A stretch of DNA of 64,000 nucleotides from JAIVJG01 sp964236735 (GTDB lineage: Bacteria > Acidobacteriota > Blastocatellia > Pyrinomonadales > Pyrinomonadaceae). The translations under genes were made by a program, and so were the position numbers. Numbering within the stretch: position 1 is the stretch's first letter; each line of letters begins with the position of its first letter. The stretch spans positions 62,001 to 126,000 of the forward strand of contig CAXSFM010000012.1 in assembly GCA_964236735.1 (NCBI GenBank), read 5' to 3'. The notes under the pieces are model-generated. The model searched no databases and had not been told where the DNA came from. It saw only the letters and a program-made list of their open reading frames with translations. Positions 53,270 through 61,299 of this stretch are shown here, piece after piece.

Positions 53270-53448
53270 GCGAGCGGGAGCGAGCGACGGCGCGCTTCGC
53301 GGCGGCGGGGGGAATGAGCGAGCGACAGCGAGCGAATGCGGTGGGCGGGGCTATCTGATAGGACTCCACACCACAGACCGCGAGGCGCGCAGCCGTAGGC
53401 GAGCAAACGAGCGGACGACGACACCAGACCAGCGCGACGACGCGGCGG
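53270..53448. repeat. 179-bp GC-rich dispersed repeat, copy 2
   Basis: About 95 percent identical to 50328-50506. It lies in an 885-bp gap (53112-53996) upstream of the nuclease gene. Just before it is a 10-bp inverted repeat CGCCGTCCCG/CGGGACGGCG (53153-53162 and 53179-53188). After it, the sequence TTTTAACGTAC...CATCTG...GGCCGATC loosely matches TTTTACCGTC...CATCTGG-CCGGTC after copy 1, so homology probably extends further in diverged form. Confidence 0.88.
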
Positions 53449-53473
53449 CGGTCGAGCCGGTTCAACAAATTCG

Positions 53474-53494
53474 GTACGTTAAATTTTAACGTAC
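53474..53494. promoter_or_regulatory. 21-bp palindrome, candidate operator
   Basis: GTACGTTAAA-T-TTTAACGTAC is a perfect 10-bp inverted repeat around one base. It lies 26 bp past repeat copy 2 and about 360 bp upstream of the leftward nuclease gene. It corresponds in position to the TTACCG-T-CGGTAA palindrome after copy 1. Confidence 0.45.
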
Positions 53495-53585
53495 AGCCAT
53501 CTGCTGGCCGATCTGATGATGCGGCGAATCTCGCACAACAAAAAGCGCGCGGCGAATCAAAGCGCGCGCGTGAAAGCCGCACAAT

Positions 53586-53632
53586 TTTTGCGGTGAAATT
53601 TTGCGGTGGAACAACGCAGTAATTTTGCGGTG
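53586..53632. repeat. Three direct repeats TTTTGCGGTG
   Basis: Identical 10-mers begin at 53586, 53599 and 53623 (spacing 13 and 24). No gene is supported around them. They may be protein-binding sites of the island, for example for its recombinase. Confidence 0.5.
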
Positions 53633-53799
53633 AGTGTTGAAGCGAGTGTGAGAGTTTATTTTTTGCATAGCACCTTTTCGACAAAACATCAGTAAAGACG
53701 GGCTTTTTGAGAGAATTCTGCTATGAAGATGCCGCCTGCTCCGTTCCCGCTCCGTTGCGATGTGTGGGCGCAGTTTAATTTTTTCTTGATTCACTCATC

Positions 53800-53869
53800 T
53801 GTGCCCCGACTGTGCCCCGTCCTGATGTGAGAAAGGCACCCCACGCTGAACCGTAGAGTGCCTTTTTTT
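53800..53869. terminator. Tandem CTGTGCCCCG 11-mers and a hairpin terminator
   Basis: Two tandem 11-nt units CTGTGCCCCGA/T (53799-53820) precede a hairpin AAAGGCAC (53832-53839) / GTGCCTTT (53858-53865) with a T7 run on the plus strand and TTTCTC on the minus strand. It could end the leftward recombinase transcript or a rightward one. The tandem 11-mers could be recombinase arm sites. Confidence 0.55.
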
Positions 53870-53996
53870 GCTTCGAGGTTGACCTCTGGCGAGGTTTTGC
53901 CGGTGGCTGCGTCTGCATCACTCGTGAATGATGCGCGCCACTTGCCACGACAAACCGATGCTTAATCTGAATGGTCTCTCGTTCGGCGTCGGTTCT

Positions 53997-54236
53997 TCAT
54001 CCCACACGCGCCACACGATTTTTGCGAAGAGTCTTATCCTGCGTAGATGTTTCATGTCGTCGCCTCCTTTCATGGCTTTCTCCCATTCGTCTTACGAGTC
54101 GCCAAAATGCGCGCTCGCTCGTCTCTTCAATGCGTCTGGCTCTCGACCAGTCGCCGGCCGACCAAGCCTCTGCCGTCGCGCTCTGTAAACGCTGCCAAAG
54201 CTGCTCCGCTTCCTGGACTGATTTTGTGAAGCTCAT
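53997..54236 (-). CDS. Small basic protein coupled to the recombinase
   Basis: A 79-residue helical, Arg/Glu-rich protein (for example AEQLWQRLQSATAEAWSAGD). Its ATG overlaps the recombinase stop (TAATG), with GGAG about 6 nt before it, so translation is coupled. It may be a recombination directionality factor or accessory protein by position only; no HTH is evident. Confidence 0.55.
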   Translation of the reverse strand: MSFTKSVQEAEQLWQRLQSATAEAWSAGDWSRARRIEETSERAFWRLVRRMGESHERRRRHETSTQDKTLRKNRVARVG

Positions 54237-55105
54237 TATTTCTCCTCCTCTCGGCGTGATGGCCTGTCATTGAAGACGGCTTTATTGGTTTGCATCTGTC
54301 GTTCGAGTAGAGCCACGTCGCCGGAAATCGGCACAGTTGGATAGAGACGCCGCACTTGGTTGAAGTAGTAAACAGTCATATCAACCTTTTCGTGTCCGGC
54401 GCGCGTCATCACTTCAAGGGCTGACTTGCCCTCGATGATCTGACCGAGAATCCACGCATAGCGGAAAGTGTGAGGCGTGACGTGACAACTGATTTTCAGT
54501 TCGTCGCAGAATTTTGTCAGCCAGACTGTGAAGGTCTGGCGTGCGAGCGGCTGACCGCTCCGGCTCTTGAACAATCGACCTCGAATTGTCCCGCACTCGC
54601 GTCGAAACTCTATGATGTCCTCTGCGAGATCACCGGATATTTCAACTGCTCGCTCACTCGCATAAGATTTGCTGCCACGCAGGACGACGTAATCAACTCC
54701 TTGAAGCTGGCGCACGTCTTCTGCAAATAAATTAAGAGCCTCGCTGATTCGCGCGCCCGTCTCATACAGCACACGAACAATTAACTCATTTTGTCGCCGC
54801 GTCCGTTTGAATACCTCTCCTTTTGATTCATCGGCCCGGCGACGCAGAGTCTCAAGGATGAGTCTCGTTTCGACTGCTGATGGCAGGTCGCGCACCTTTG
54901 GGCGATAGCGCGTCCGCTCGTGCCGGTGGCGTCGGTCTGTGTAATGAGAGTTCGCGCACCAGTTGGCGAACTGCACAAGATTCACGATGTACTGATGTTT
55001 AGAAGTTCGCGCCATGCGGATCGGCAATGAGGCCGCGAACTTCTCTTTCAGGTTGGGATTGTTCAAGTCGTCGCGTGTGATGCACGCTTCGGTGATGTAC
55101 TTCAA
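54236..55105 (-). CDS. Tyrosine recombinase, 5' end without a normal start
   Basis: The catalytic domain is complete: Arg in ETGARISEALNL, Lys region in RGSKSYASERAV, HxxR in HTFRYAW, His in GHEKVD and Tyr in MTVYYFNQV. The annotated start is a TTG at 55105, but the same frame is open for 60 codons more (to 55285). That stretch contains recombinase-like sequence (DYIRSLISRDLSPSYIELQR) with no ATG, GTG or TTG before a TAG at 55288-55286. The natural N-terminus has probably been lost by truncation or frameshift, or a rare start is used. It is the only mobility gene of the island. Confidence 0.8.
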   Translation of the reverse strand: MKYITEACITRDDLNNPNLKEKFAASLPIRMARTSKHQYIVNLVQFANWCANSHYTDRRHRHERTRYRPKVRDLPSAVETRLILETLRRRADESKGEVFKRTRRQNELIVRVLYETGARISEALNLFAEDVRQLQGVDYVVLRGSKSYASERAVEISGDLAEDIIEFRRECGTIRGRLFKSRSGQPLARQTFTVWLTKFCDELKISCHVTPHTFRYAWILGQIIEGKSALEVMTRAGHEKVDMTVYYFNQVRRLYPTVPISGDVALLERQMQTNKAVFNDRPSRREEEK

Positions 55106-55313
55106 CGTCGCCCGTTGAAGTTCTATGTAGCTTGGTGAAAGGTCGCGGCTGATGAGGCTGCGAATGTAATCGGCGTGAAGGTCTGTGATGTTTTCATCAG
55201 TTGAAGGTAGCTCATTTTGCCTGACTAAACTCTCAAGATTGCGCGGGGATGCAGAAGAGACGAGTTTTTCACCGCACTTCCAAAGCTACTTGTGATAGTT
55301 GGCTCTCTATCGT

Positions 55314-55359
55314 GAACAAGCCATCTCTCGCAAACAAAGTTGCGAGAGATGGCTTGTTC
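55314..55359. terminator. 20-bp perfect hairpin after the DUF4214 gene
   Basis: The arms 55314-55333 and 55340-55359 are perfect complements with a 6-nt loop, 15 nt downstream of the leftward DUF4214 gene. No U-run follows. It marks the border between the island and the chromosomal genes. Confidence 0.65.
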
Positions 55360-55374
55360 GATTGAAAGATGCTT

Positions 55375-56664
55375 TTACTGGACGGGAAATCTCGCGTTGT
55401 ATTCCTGCGACGTGATGAAAGCTTTGACCATTTCAGCGTTCACGAAATCGCCATTGAAACGATTAAGTTTGGCGAGCCAGAAATTGAAGCCCGCCTCGTC
55501 CGGGTCGCGGCGCAAATAACCGAAGTATTGCATGAGGACGAAAGCCGGGTTGTATTCCTTGCGGATGAAAGCCTGTTCCTCGACGACCTGACGCAGCACG
55601 GACGCGCGCGTCTCCGTTGTATTTTTCAATCCGTTGACGAGCGCGTCCCGCTCCGCATTTGTGAAGGTCGCCTCCGTGTTGGCGATGAGTTGATCCACAA
55701 ACTGTTCATCAGTTTTCGAGCCGTAGAGATTCTTGAATTTGACGCCCTCGACCCAGCCCTGAAACAGTGCTGCCCGGTTGGTTTCTAACTGCTGCTCCCA
55801 GCCCGGTGCGCCGACGGTTACGTTTTGCCCGAGGACTTGCGTGTAAGGTAAGAATTCTGAGTACGCCGGTCTGCGTCCCAGACTCGCTTTGTACAAACGC
55901 TCTACCGTGTAGCCCGTCTGCTGAAATTCAATGGAGAGAAGAAACGCGGCAGAGACATTGATGCGGCGCACTTCAACACACTGCGCGTCGCCCCCACATT
56001 CTGCGATTTGATTTGTCCAGAAATCCAGACCATTGGTATCGGCAGCACGGCTGAGGAAATCTCGATACTGTTGGCTCACGTATGAGCGCGGATCTACGAT
56101 TCGAGTAGGCTGTAGGAAAGTGAATTCCAGTGACTGTGCGCCGTATAGACGCCCCCCTGAGCACCCGGCACAGAAAGGGTGGAGCTTAATCGTGGCAATA
56201 CCCTGACCAACCAAACTGGTCTTGAAGAGTAGTTGATTAGAAACGCGTGTATAAGCCGAATAATCGCCCTGCCCTATTCTGAAAGGTACGTTGAGCGTAA
56301 AGTCAGCATCAGTTGAAGGGATGGCAACTGTGTCCGTCCGAAGAATGATACGACCACCCATATGAAAGGTATCGTAGGTAGTGCCGTCAAAGGTTCCGCT
56401 GCCCGATCCTTCATCCTGACTATAGACTTGATCAAAGTTGGTTGCCTTGTCCTCGAAGCAATTTCCGTTGCCACATTGCACGTCAAGATTTTCCAGTCCA
56501 CCCTGCAAATCAAAACGGTCTCCAACGATGTGATACCTAGCACTTCCAGTCTGAGGTGTGAAGATGCCACTGTTGACCACTCGGGTGTCTGACTGGGCGT
56601 AGGCACTGGAAATCAAAACACTAATTGTCAAAAAGATGATAAGCAGTTTGGTGATGCGGCTCAT
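55375..56664 (-). CDS. Secreted DUF4214-domain protein
   Basis: A 429-residue protein with a signal peptide (MSRITKLLIIFLTISVLISS, cut after AYA). The first 180 residues are beta-rich with a Cys pair. Residues about 190-250 (DPRSYVSQQYRDFLSRAADT, then DFWTNQI) and 345-425 (NPAFVLMQYFGYLRRDPDEA) are two DUF4214-type modules with the aromatic FW/NFW pattern. Such secreted proteins are common in Blastocatellia-like genomes; the module is linked to S-layer or surface proteins in other bacteria, but the function is unproven. It lies between the island and the pentose-phosphate genes. Confidence 0.82.
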   Translation of the reverse strand: MSRITKLLIIFLTISVLISSAYAQSDTRVVNSGIFTPQTGSARYHIVGDRFDLQGGLENLDVQCGNGNCFEDKATNFDQVYSQDEGSGSGTFDGTTYDTFHMGGRIILRTDTVAIPSTDADFTLNVPFRIGQGDYSAYTRVSNQLLFKTSLVGQGIATIKLHPFCAGCSGGRLYGAQSLEFTFLQPTRIVDPRSYVSQQYRDFLSRAADTNGLDFWTNQIAECGGDAQCVEVRRINVSAAFLLSIEFQQTGYTVERLYKASLGRRPAYSEFLPYTQVLGQNVTVGAPGWEQQLETNRAALFQGWVEGVKFKNLYGSKTDEQFVDQLIANTEATFTNAERDALVNGLKNTTETRASVLRQVVEEQAFIRKEYNPAFVLMQYFGYLRRDPDEAGFNFWLAKLNRFNGDFVNAEMVKAFITSQEYNARFPVQ

Positions 56665-56793
56665 GGCAAGTCTCCTTGAACGTCTTCGGACATGCAGAGG
56701 GGAAGCAATCCCAGACTTGGAGGAATTTCACTTAACAGGGAAATAATATTTTTGATTTAGCAGGTTGATCAACCAGAAACTTTCTCCGGCGAT

Positions 56794-57537
56794 CTATAAC
56801 GCGCTCGCAGCCGCCTTGTCCACAAACCATTCGACACTACCTTCTGCCAAACGAACTAATTGAGCAGGTAGGCGATGTGGCTCAAAATACCCTTCGAGCA
56901 CTTCTCGCAAGCGTTCGGCCTTGCTGTCGCCGGTCACGTTGAAGGTGACGTGGCGCGCATGATTGATGGCAGGCGCGCTCAGAGTTATTCGCCACGTCTT
57001 AAATTTCTCAGCCCAGTTGGCGACGACCCACGCCGTTTGCTCTTGCAACGCAGCAGACTCTGGAAACAGGGATGCTGTGTGCCCGTCGTCGCCCATGCCG
57101 AGCAGGATGAGATCAAACGCAGGCCACTCTGCATTGGGGAAAGCGCCGCGCAATTCATCTTCGTAGAGCCGCGCGTTCGCCTTCGCATCGCCGCGACCTT
57201 CGATACGATGGACGTTCATTTCCGGTATCGGCACGCGCGAGAGCAACGCCTCCTGCGCCATCCGAAAATTACTTTCGGCATCGTCGGGCGGGACGCAACG
57301 CTCGTCGCCGAAAAAGATGTGCGTTCGACTCCACTCCACAGACGCCGCGAACTCTTCGCTCGCGAGTAATTCGTAAACCCTTTTTGGCGTACTGCCTCCG
57401 GCGAGCGCGACGTTGAATCTGCCGTGCGACTCAATTGCAGATTTTCCTATCTCAATTAAATGTTGTGCGGCGGCGCGCGCCACTTTTTCCGCGGTCTCAA
57501 AGATGTGGATGATTGGTTGGTCAGCATCGGCAGACAT
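56794..57537 (-). CDS. pgl: 6-phosphogluconolactonase
   Basis: A 247-residue cytoplasmic enzyme hydrolysing 6-phosphogluconolactone, of the NagB/DevB type. Signatures are FNVALAGGSTPKRVYELL, HIFFGDERCVPPDDAESN and ILLGMGDDGHTASLFP. The start at 57537 lies 2 bp after the glk stop. It is the last gene of the leftward glucose/pentose-phosphate run. Confidence 0.95.
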   Translation of the reverse strand: MSADADQPIIHIFETAEKVARAAAQHLIEIGKSAIESHGRFNVALAGGSTPKRVYELLASEEFAASVEWSRTHIFFGDERCVPPDDAESNFRMAQEALLSRVPIPEMNVHRIEGRGDAKANARLYEDELRGAFPNAEWPAFDLILLGMGDDGHTASLFPESAALQEQTAWVVANWAEKFKTWRITLSAPAINHARHVTFNVTGDSKAERLREVLEGYFEPHRLPAQLVRLAEGSVEWFVDKAAASAL

Positions 57538-57539
57538 AT

Positions 57540-58526
57540 TTATGCCACTCCATTGAGAGCGCAGCGCGCCGCGCCGTAGAGAGCCGTCTTGTCGTCGAGG
57601 ATGAGACGCACGGGAACCGTCTCGACCATCCACGACAGGCGACCTTTATCTTTGTAGGCGTTGATGAATGAACCGTCGGCCATCAAGTCTAAAATTTTGG
57701 GCGCGATGCCGCCACCGATGTAGAGGCCGCCGAACGGCTTCAACAATAGTGCGAGATTCCCGGCCATCGCCCCGTAAATCTCGACGAACATTTTAAGTGT
57801 CTGCACGGCCAGATCAGATTTATTCGCCAACGCAGCGTGTGAAATAGCTGCCCCATCATCGCCACTGGCAATTTCATCAGCGAGCCACGCCGGTTCCTCC
57901 GCATATTTCTCGTCTCGCAGGAATGTGTAAATGTTGACGAGGCCGAGACCTGACAAGACACGCTCATAGCTGATGTGGCCTTCGAGTTTGTCGCGAAGAT
58001 AACGCAGCAATGCTGATTCGCGTTCATTGCGTGGGGCAAAATCTATATGCCCGCCCTCGCCCGGTATCGGATGGTAGCGCGCGCCGTCCCAATAGATGCC
58101 GGTCATACCGAGACCTGTGCCGGCGGCGATGAGCGCGCGATGGCCGACACGCTCCACGCCTTCATTCAAAGTGTAGAGTTTCGCGGGTTGAAGCGCTTCG
58201 ATGCCGTAGGCTGTCGCTTCGAGATCGTTGATAAGTCCGACGCGCTCAAACTTGAGCGCACTGGCGAGAGAATTCTGGTTGACGAGCCACTTCAAATTCG
58301 TGACGCGCGCCACACCCTGTACGACCGGCCCGGCGACGCCAAAGCAAGCGTGCGTCAATTCTTTCGGAACGTGAGACTTTGTAAATTCGCGGAGAATCGC
58401 TTCGAGCGAATCGTATTGGCTGCTCGGATAACTTTGCTGTGCGACGATCTCACCCAAACCTCGCGCCCCTCTTTCAAATAACGCGATGTTTGTTTTAGTG
58501 CCGCCGATGTCACCTGCGATGATCAT
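57540..58526 (-). CDS. glk: Glucokinase
   Basis: A 328-residue sugar kinase (E. coli Glk type) phosphorylating glucose to glucose 6-phosphate. The ATP site is MIIAGDIGGTKTNIALFE; catalytic LINDLEATAYG; AAGTGLGMTGI; and zinc-independent EGGHIDFAPRNE typical of this subgroup. It supplies substrate to Zwf encoded upstream. It lies between opcA and pgl. Confidence 0.95.
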   Translation of the reverse strand: MIIAGDIGGTKTNIALFERGARGLGEIVAQQSYPSSQYDSLEAILREFTKSHVPKELTHACFGVAGPVVQGVARVTNLKWLVNQNSLASALKFERVGLINDLEATAYGIEALQPAKLYTLNEGVERVGHRALIAAGTGLGMTGIYWDGARYHPIPGEGGHIDFAPRNERESALLRYLRDKLEGHISYERVLSGLGLVNIYTFLRDEKYAEEPAWLADEIASGDDGAAISHAALANKSDLAVQTLKMFVEIYGAMAGNLALLLKPFGGLYIGGGIAPKILDLMADGSFINAYKDKGRLSWMVETVPVRLILDDKTALYGAARCALNGVA

Positions 58527-58568
58527 GGCTCTTAAACGAGACGGCTTTCTATCTCTTTGAACGGATAT

Positions 58569-59720
58569 TTATTGTTTTAGATTTAAGGCGAGATGTGCGG
58601 CTACTTTCACCGCCGATTCGTAAATCGTATCGCGTGAAAGGATTTCGAGTTCGCTGTTCAGGCGTTGCCCTTCCGTGCGCGCTTGATAGTTGAGGACGCG
58701 CCCGACCGCGCTTTCGCGTCCGCTGATGTGCGCGGCGGTCTCCAGTTTATTTTCTTCGGGCTTGAGACCGACAAAGAACTCGCCGCCATCAGCGGAAGTA
58801 ATGGTCAGCGAAGTGAGCATCCCGCCCCGCCGCTCGGTGTTCTGCGCGGGACGCAGGATGACTCCGATATTTCTCTCTCCATTGCGGAAAGTGAAACTCG
58901 TTTCCCCTGCGCTCGAATGTGTATTTTCTGCCACGACTTCCCAACCGAGCCGCGAAGCCATCCAACCGACGGCCAGTAATGCTTTGGTCGAGACTTCTCC
59001 CGGCGTCTTCTCCGGCAATTCGTACTCAAGCGTCACGCGCTCGATTTGTGCAAGGGCGATTTTGTAATCTAAGACATCCCAGAATCCCGCGACGAGCGCG
59101 CGCCACAAAGTCAGGCGTCCCCAGTTGAGATCGCTGATGATGGCCGTCCTCGAATCGTCTTCGAGCAGTTGCGCGAGCCTGATTAAGTCTTCGCGCGGAT
59201 GATCGAACGAGGCGGAGTCAATCACGATGCGGTCGGACAAATCCGAGAGACGGTCGAAGAGCACGTCTTCATAATGCGGGATGTCTTTCCACCAGAGGAA
59301 GACCGGCACGTCGGTGACGAGCAGCGGAGCGATGGCCGACGGCACGGACTTCAAAGCTGCGCCGCTCGCTTCCACCCAGACCTGCTCGCCGCAAATCTGC
59401 CTCGCGGCTCTGGTTAGTTCCTGACAACGAGTTGAGACGTGCGCGTCAAGTTTCGTCTCTGATGATTCCGTATCAACCGCCAATACGAGAGCGCGACAGG
59501 GATGACTCTCGACGACCTGCCTGAGCAGTGCATCAACTTCATCACGGCTTTCGCCGCTCGTCGTATAGACGATCAAGTTGAGCACGCACGCACGCATCAA
59601 ACCCGCATCGCCGGCCTGTTGCTTTTCAGTCGTCCCGGCCCACATTGCCGTCAACTGTTTTTCCAGTTGGCCTACGTCAATGCCTTTCGCGGGCGGGACT
59701 GTGTTCGGCTGTTGCTGCAT
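58569..59720 (-). CDS. opcA: OpcA-type glucose-6-phosphate dehydrogenase assembly protein
   Basis: A 383-residue protein of the OpcA family, known from cyanobacteria and actinobacteria as an allosteric activator and assembly factor of G6PDH. The segments DLNWGRLTLWRALVAGFWDV and VFLWWKDIP are characteristic. The ATG at 59720 directly follows the zwf stop (TGATATG), which supports coupled expression with its partner; a TTG at 59756 is a less likely start inside zwf. Confidence 0.92.
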   Translation of the reverse strand: MQQQPNTVPPAKGIDVGQLEKQLTAMWAGTTEKQQAGDAGLMRACVLNLIVYTTSGESRDEVDALLRQVVESHPCRALVLAVDTESSETKLDAHVSTRCQELTRAARQICGEQVWVEASGAALKSVPSAIAPLLVTDVPVFLWWKDIPHYEDVLFDRLSDLSDRIVIDSASFDHPREDLIRLAQLLEDDSRTAIISDLNWGRLTLWRALVAGFWDVLDYKIALAQIERVTLEYELPEKTPGEVSTKALLAVGWMASRLGWEVVAENTHSSAGETSFTFRNGERNIGVILRPAQNTERRGGMLTSLTITSADGGEFFVGLKPEENKLETAAHISGRESAVGRVLNYQARTEGQRLNSELEILSRDTIYESAVKVAAHLALNLKQ

Positions 59721-59721
59721 A

Positions 59722-61269
59722 TCAAGTTCTGCGCCAGTGTCGCCCCTGCTCCTCAAGAATTTTGAACGTGCGCTCAGGCCCCCACGTTCCGGCCTCGTAG
59801 TTCGGGAAATTCGCTTCGTCGCGGTGCGCCGTCCATTCGTCGAGAATCGGCGTCACCAATTCCCAACCGCGCTCGGCCATATCCTTGCGCGCGTAAAGCG
59901 TCGAGTCGCCAAGTATGCAATCGAGGATGAGACGCTCGTAGGCTTCCGCCAGCTTGATGCCGAACGATGCGCCGTAGCGAAAATCCATGTTGACATCGCG
60001 TATGCGCGTCGTCTGTCCCGGCACTTTCGCGGCGAAGCGCATGGTGATGCCTTCGTCGGGCTGAATGCGGATGATGAGTTGATTCGGAGTGACGCCCTCG
60101 TTCGATGCGCCGAAGAGTTGTAGCGGGACGGCCTTGAATTGAATCGCGATTTCCGTCACGCGCTTGGGGTGTCGCTTGCCGGAACGGATGTAGAAAGGCA
60201 CGCCCGACCAACGCCAGTTATCGAAGTACATCGTGACCATCGCGAAAGTTTCCGTCGTCGAATCCGGCGCGACATCCGGCTCCTGCCTGTAACCCGCGAC
60301 GGGCTGCCCGGCAATCGCGCCCGCGCCGTATTGCCCGCGCACGCATTCATCGCGCACGCGCTCCGGCGTAAAGGCGCGCGCCGCGTGCAGAGCTTTCACC
60401 TTTTCATCGCGCACGTCTTCCGAGCCGAGCGTGATGGGCGGCTCCATCGCGACGAGCGAGAGGACTTGAAAGACGTGATTCTGAATCATGTCGCGCACGA
60501 CGCCGGCTGTCTCGTAATAACCGCCGCGACCTTCGACGCCGACCGTCTCGGCATTCGTGATTTGAACGTGATCTATAAACTGGCGATTCCAGAGCGGCTC
60601 GAATATTCCGTTGGCGAAGCGGAAGACGAGCAAATTCTGGACAGTCTCTTTGCCGAGATAATGGTCTATGCGATAAATCTGCGACTCGTCGAGGTACTGC
60701 AAGATTTGACGGTTGAGTTCGCGCGCGCTGTCCAGACTGTTGCCGAAAGGCTTCTCGATGATGACGCGCACCCAACTCGCATTCTCTTGTTTGGTCAGCC
60801 CCGCTTCGCCCAGACCCTTGACGGTGTCGGCGTAAAATTGCGGGGCGAGCGAGAGATAAAAAAGCCGGTTGCCCTGTGTCCCACGCTCTCGATCAGACTG
60901 TTCGAGCAGTCCCTTTATTTTTTGATAGTCGTCCGGGTTGTGGATGTCTCCCGGCATGTATTGCATGGCCTGTGCGAAAGAATTCCAGACCTCTTCGTCA
61001 ACGCTCTTATCTTCGGAAAACTCGATGACGGCTTCCTTCATCTTCGAGCGAAACTCTTCGGTCGTCATGTCCGTGCGCGCCAGCCCGATGATGGAAATTT
61101 CCGCCGGCAGCATGTGCTGCTGCACGAGACGATAAAGCGCGGGAATCAACTTGCGGCGCGCGAGATCGCCCGATGCGCCGAAGATGACGATAGCGCACGG
61201 GCTGGCATTGGCTTCGAGCCGGATGCCCTCGCGCAATGGATTTTCATCAATGGTAGCTTCTGCTTGCAA
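59722..61269 (-). CDS. zwf: Glucose-6-phosphate 1-dehydrogenase
   Basis: A 515-residue NADP-dependent enzyme opening the oxidative pentose-phosphate pathway. The NADP fold is IVIFGASGDLARRKLIPALY; the catalytic motif is YRIDHYLGKETVQN; the substrate Lys lies in RVIIEKPFG. The length is normal. It follows gnd by 30 bp and is tightly coupled to opcA. Confidence 0.97.
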   Translation of the reverse strand: MQAEATIDENPLREGIRLEANASPCAIVIFGASGDLARRKLIPALYRLVQQHMLPAEISIIGLARTDMTTEEFRSKMKEAVIEFSEDKSVDEEVWNSFAQAMQYMPGDIHNPDDYQKIKGLLEQSDRERGTQGNRLFYLSLAPQFYADTVKGLGEAGLTKQENASWVRVIIEKPFGNSLDSARELNRQILQYLDESQIYRIDHYLGKETVQNLLVFRFANGIFEPLWNRQFIDHVQITNAETVGVEGRGGYYETAGVVRDMIQNHVFQVLSLVAMEPPITLGSEDVRDEKVKALHAARAFTPERVRDECVRGQYGAGAIAGQPVAGYRQEPDVAPDSTTETFAMVTMYFDNWRWSGVPFYIRSGKRHPKRVTEIAIQFKAVPLQLFGASNEGVTPNQLIIRIQPDEGITMRFAAKVPGQTTRIRDVNMDFRYGASFGIKLAEAYERLILDCILGDSTLYARKDMAERGWELVTPILDEWTAHRDEANFPNYEAGTWGPERTFKILEEQGRHWRRT

Positions 61270-61299
61270 AGTGTTCCCTCTCGCCTGCGAGATAAAAAC

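Noticed and set aside
50328..53448. Island considered as an insertion sequence with the 179-bp repeats as IS ends
   Set aside because: The repeats are direct rather than inverted and no transposase gene lies between them.
53486..53794. 102-codon leftward frame upstream of repeat copy 2
   Set aside because: It covers the direct repeats and palindrome, lacks a ribosome site and has basic low-complexity composition.
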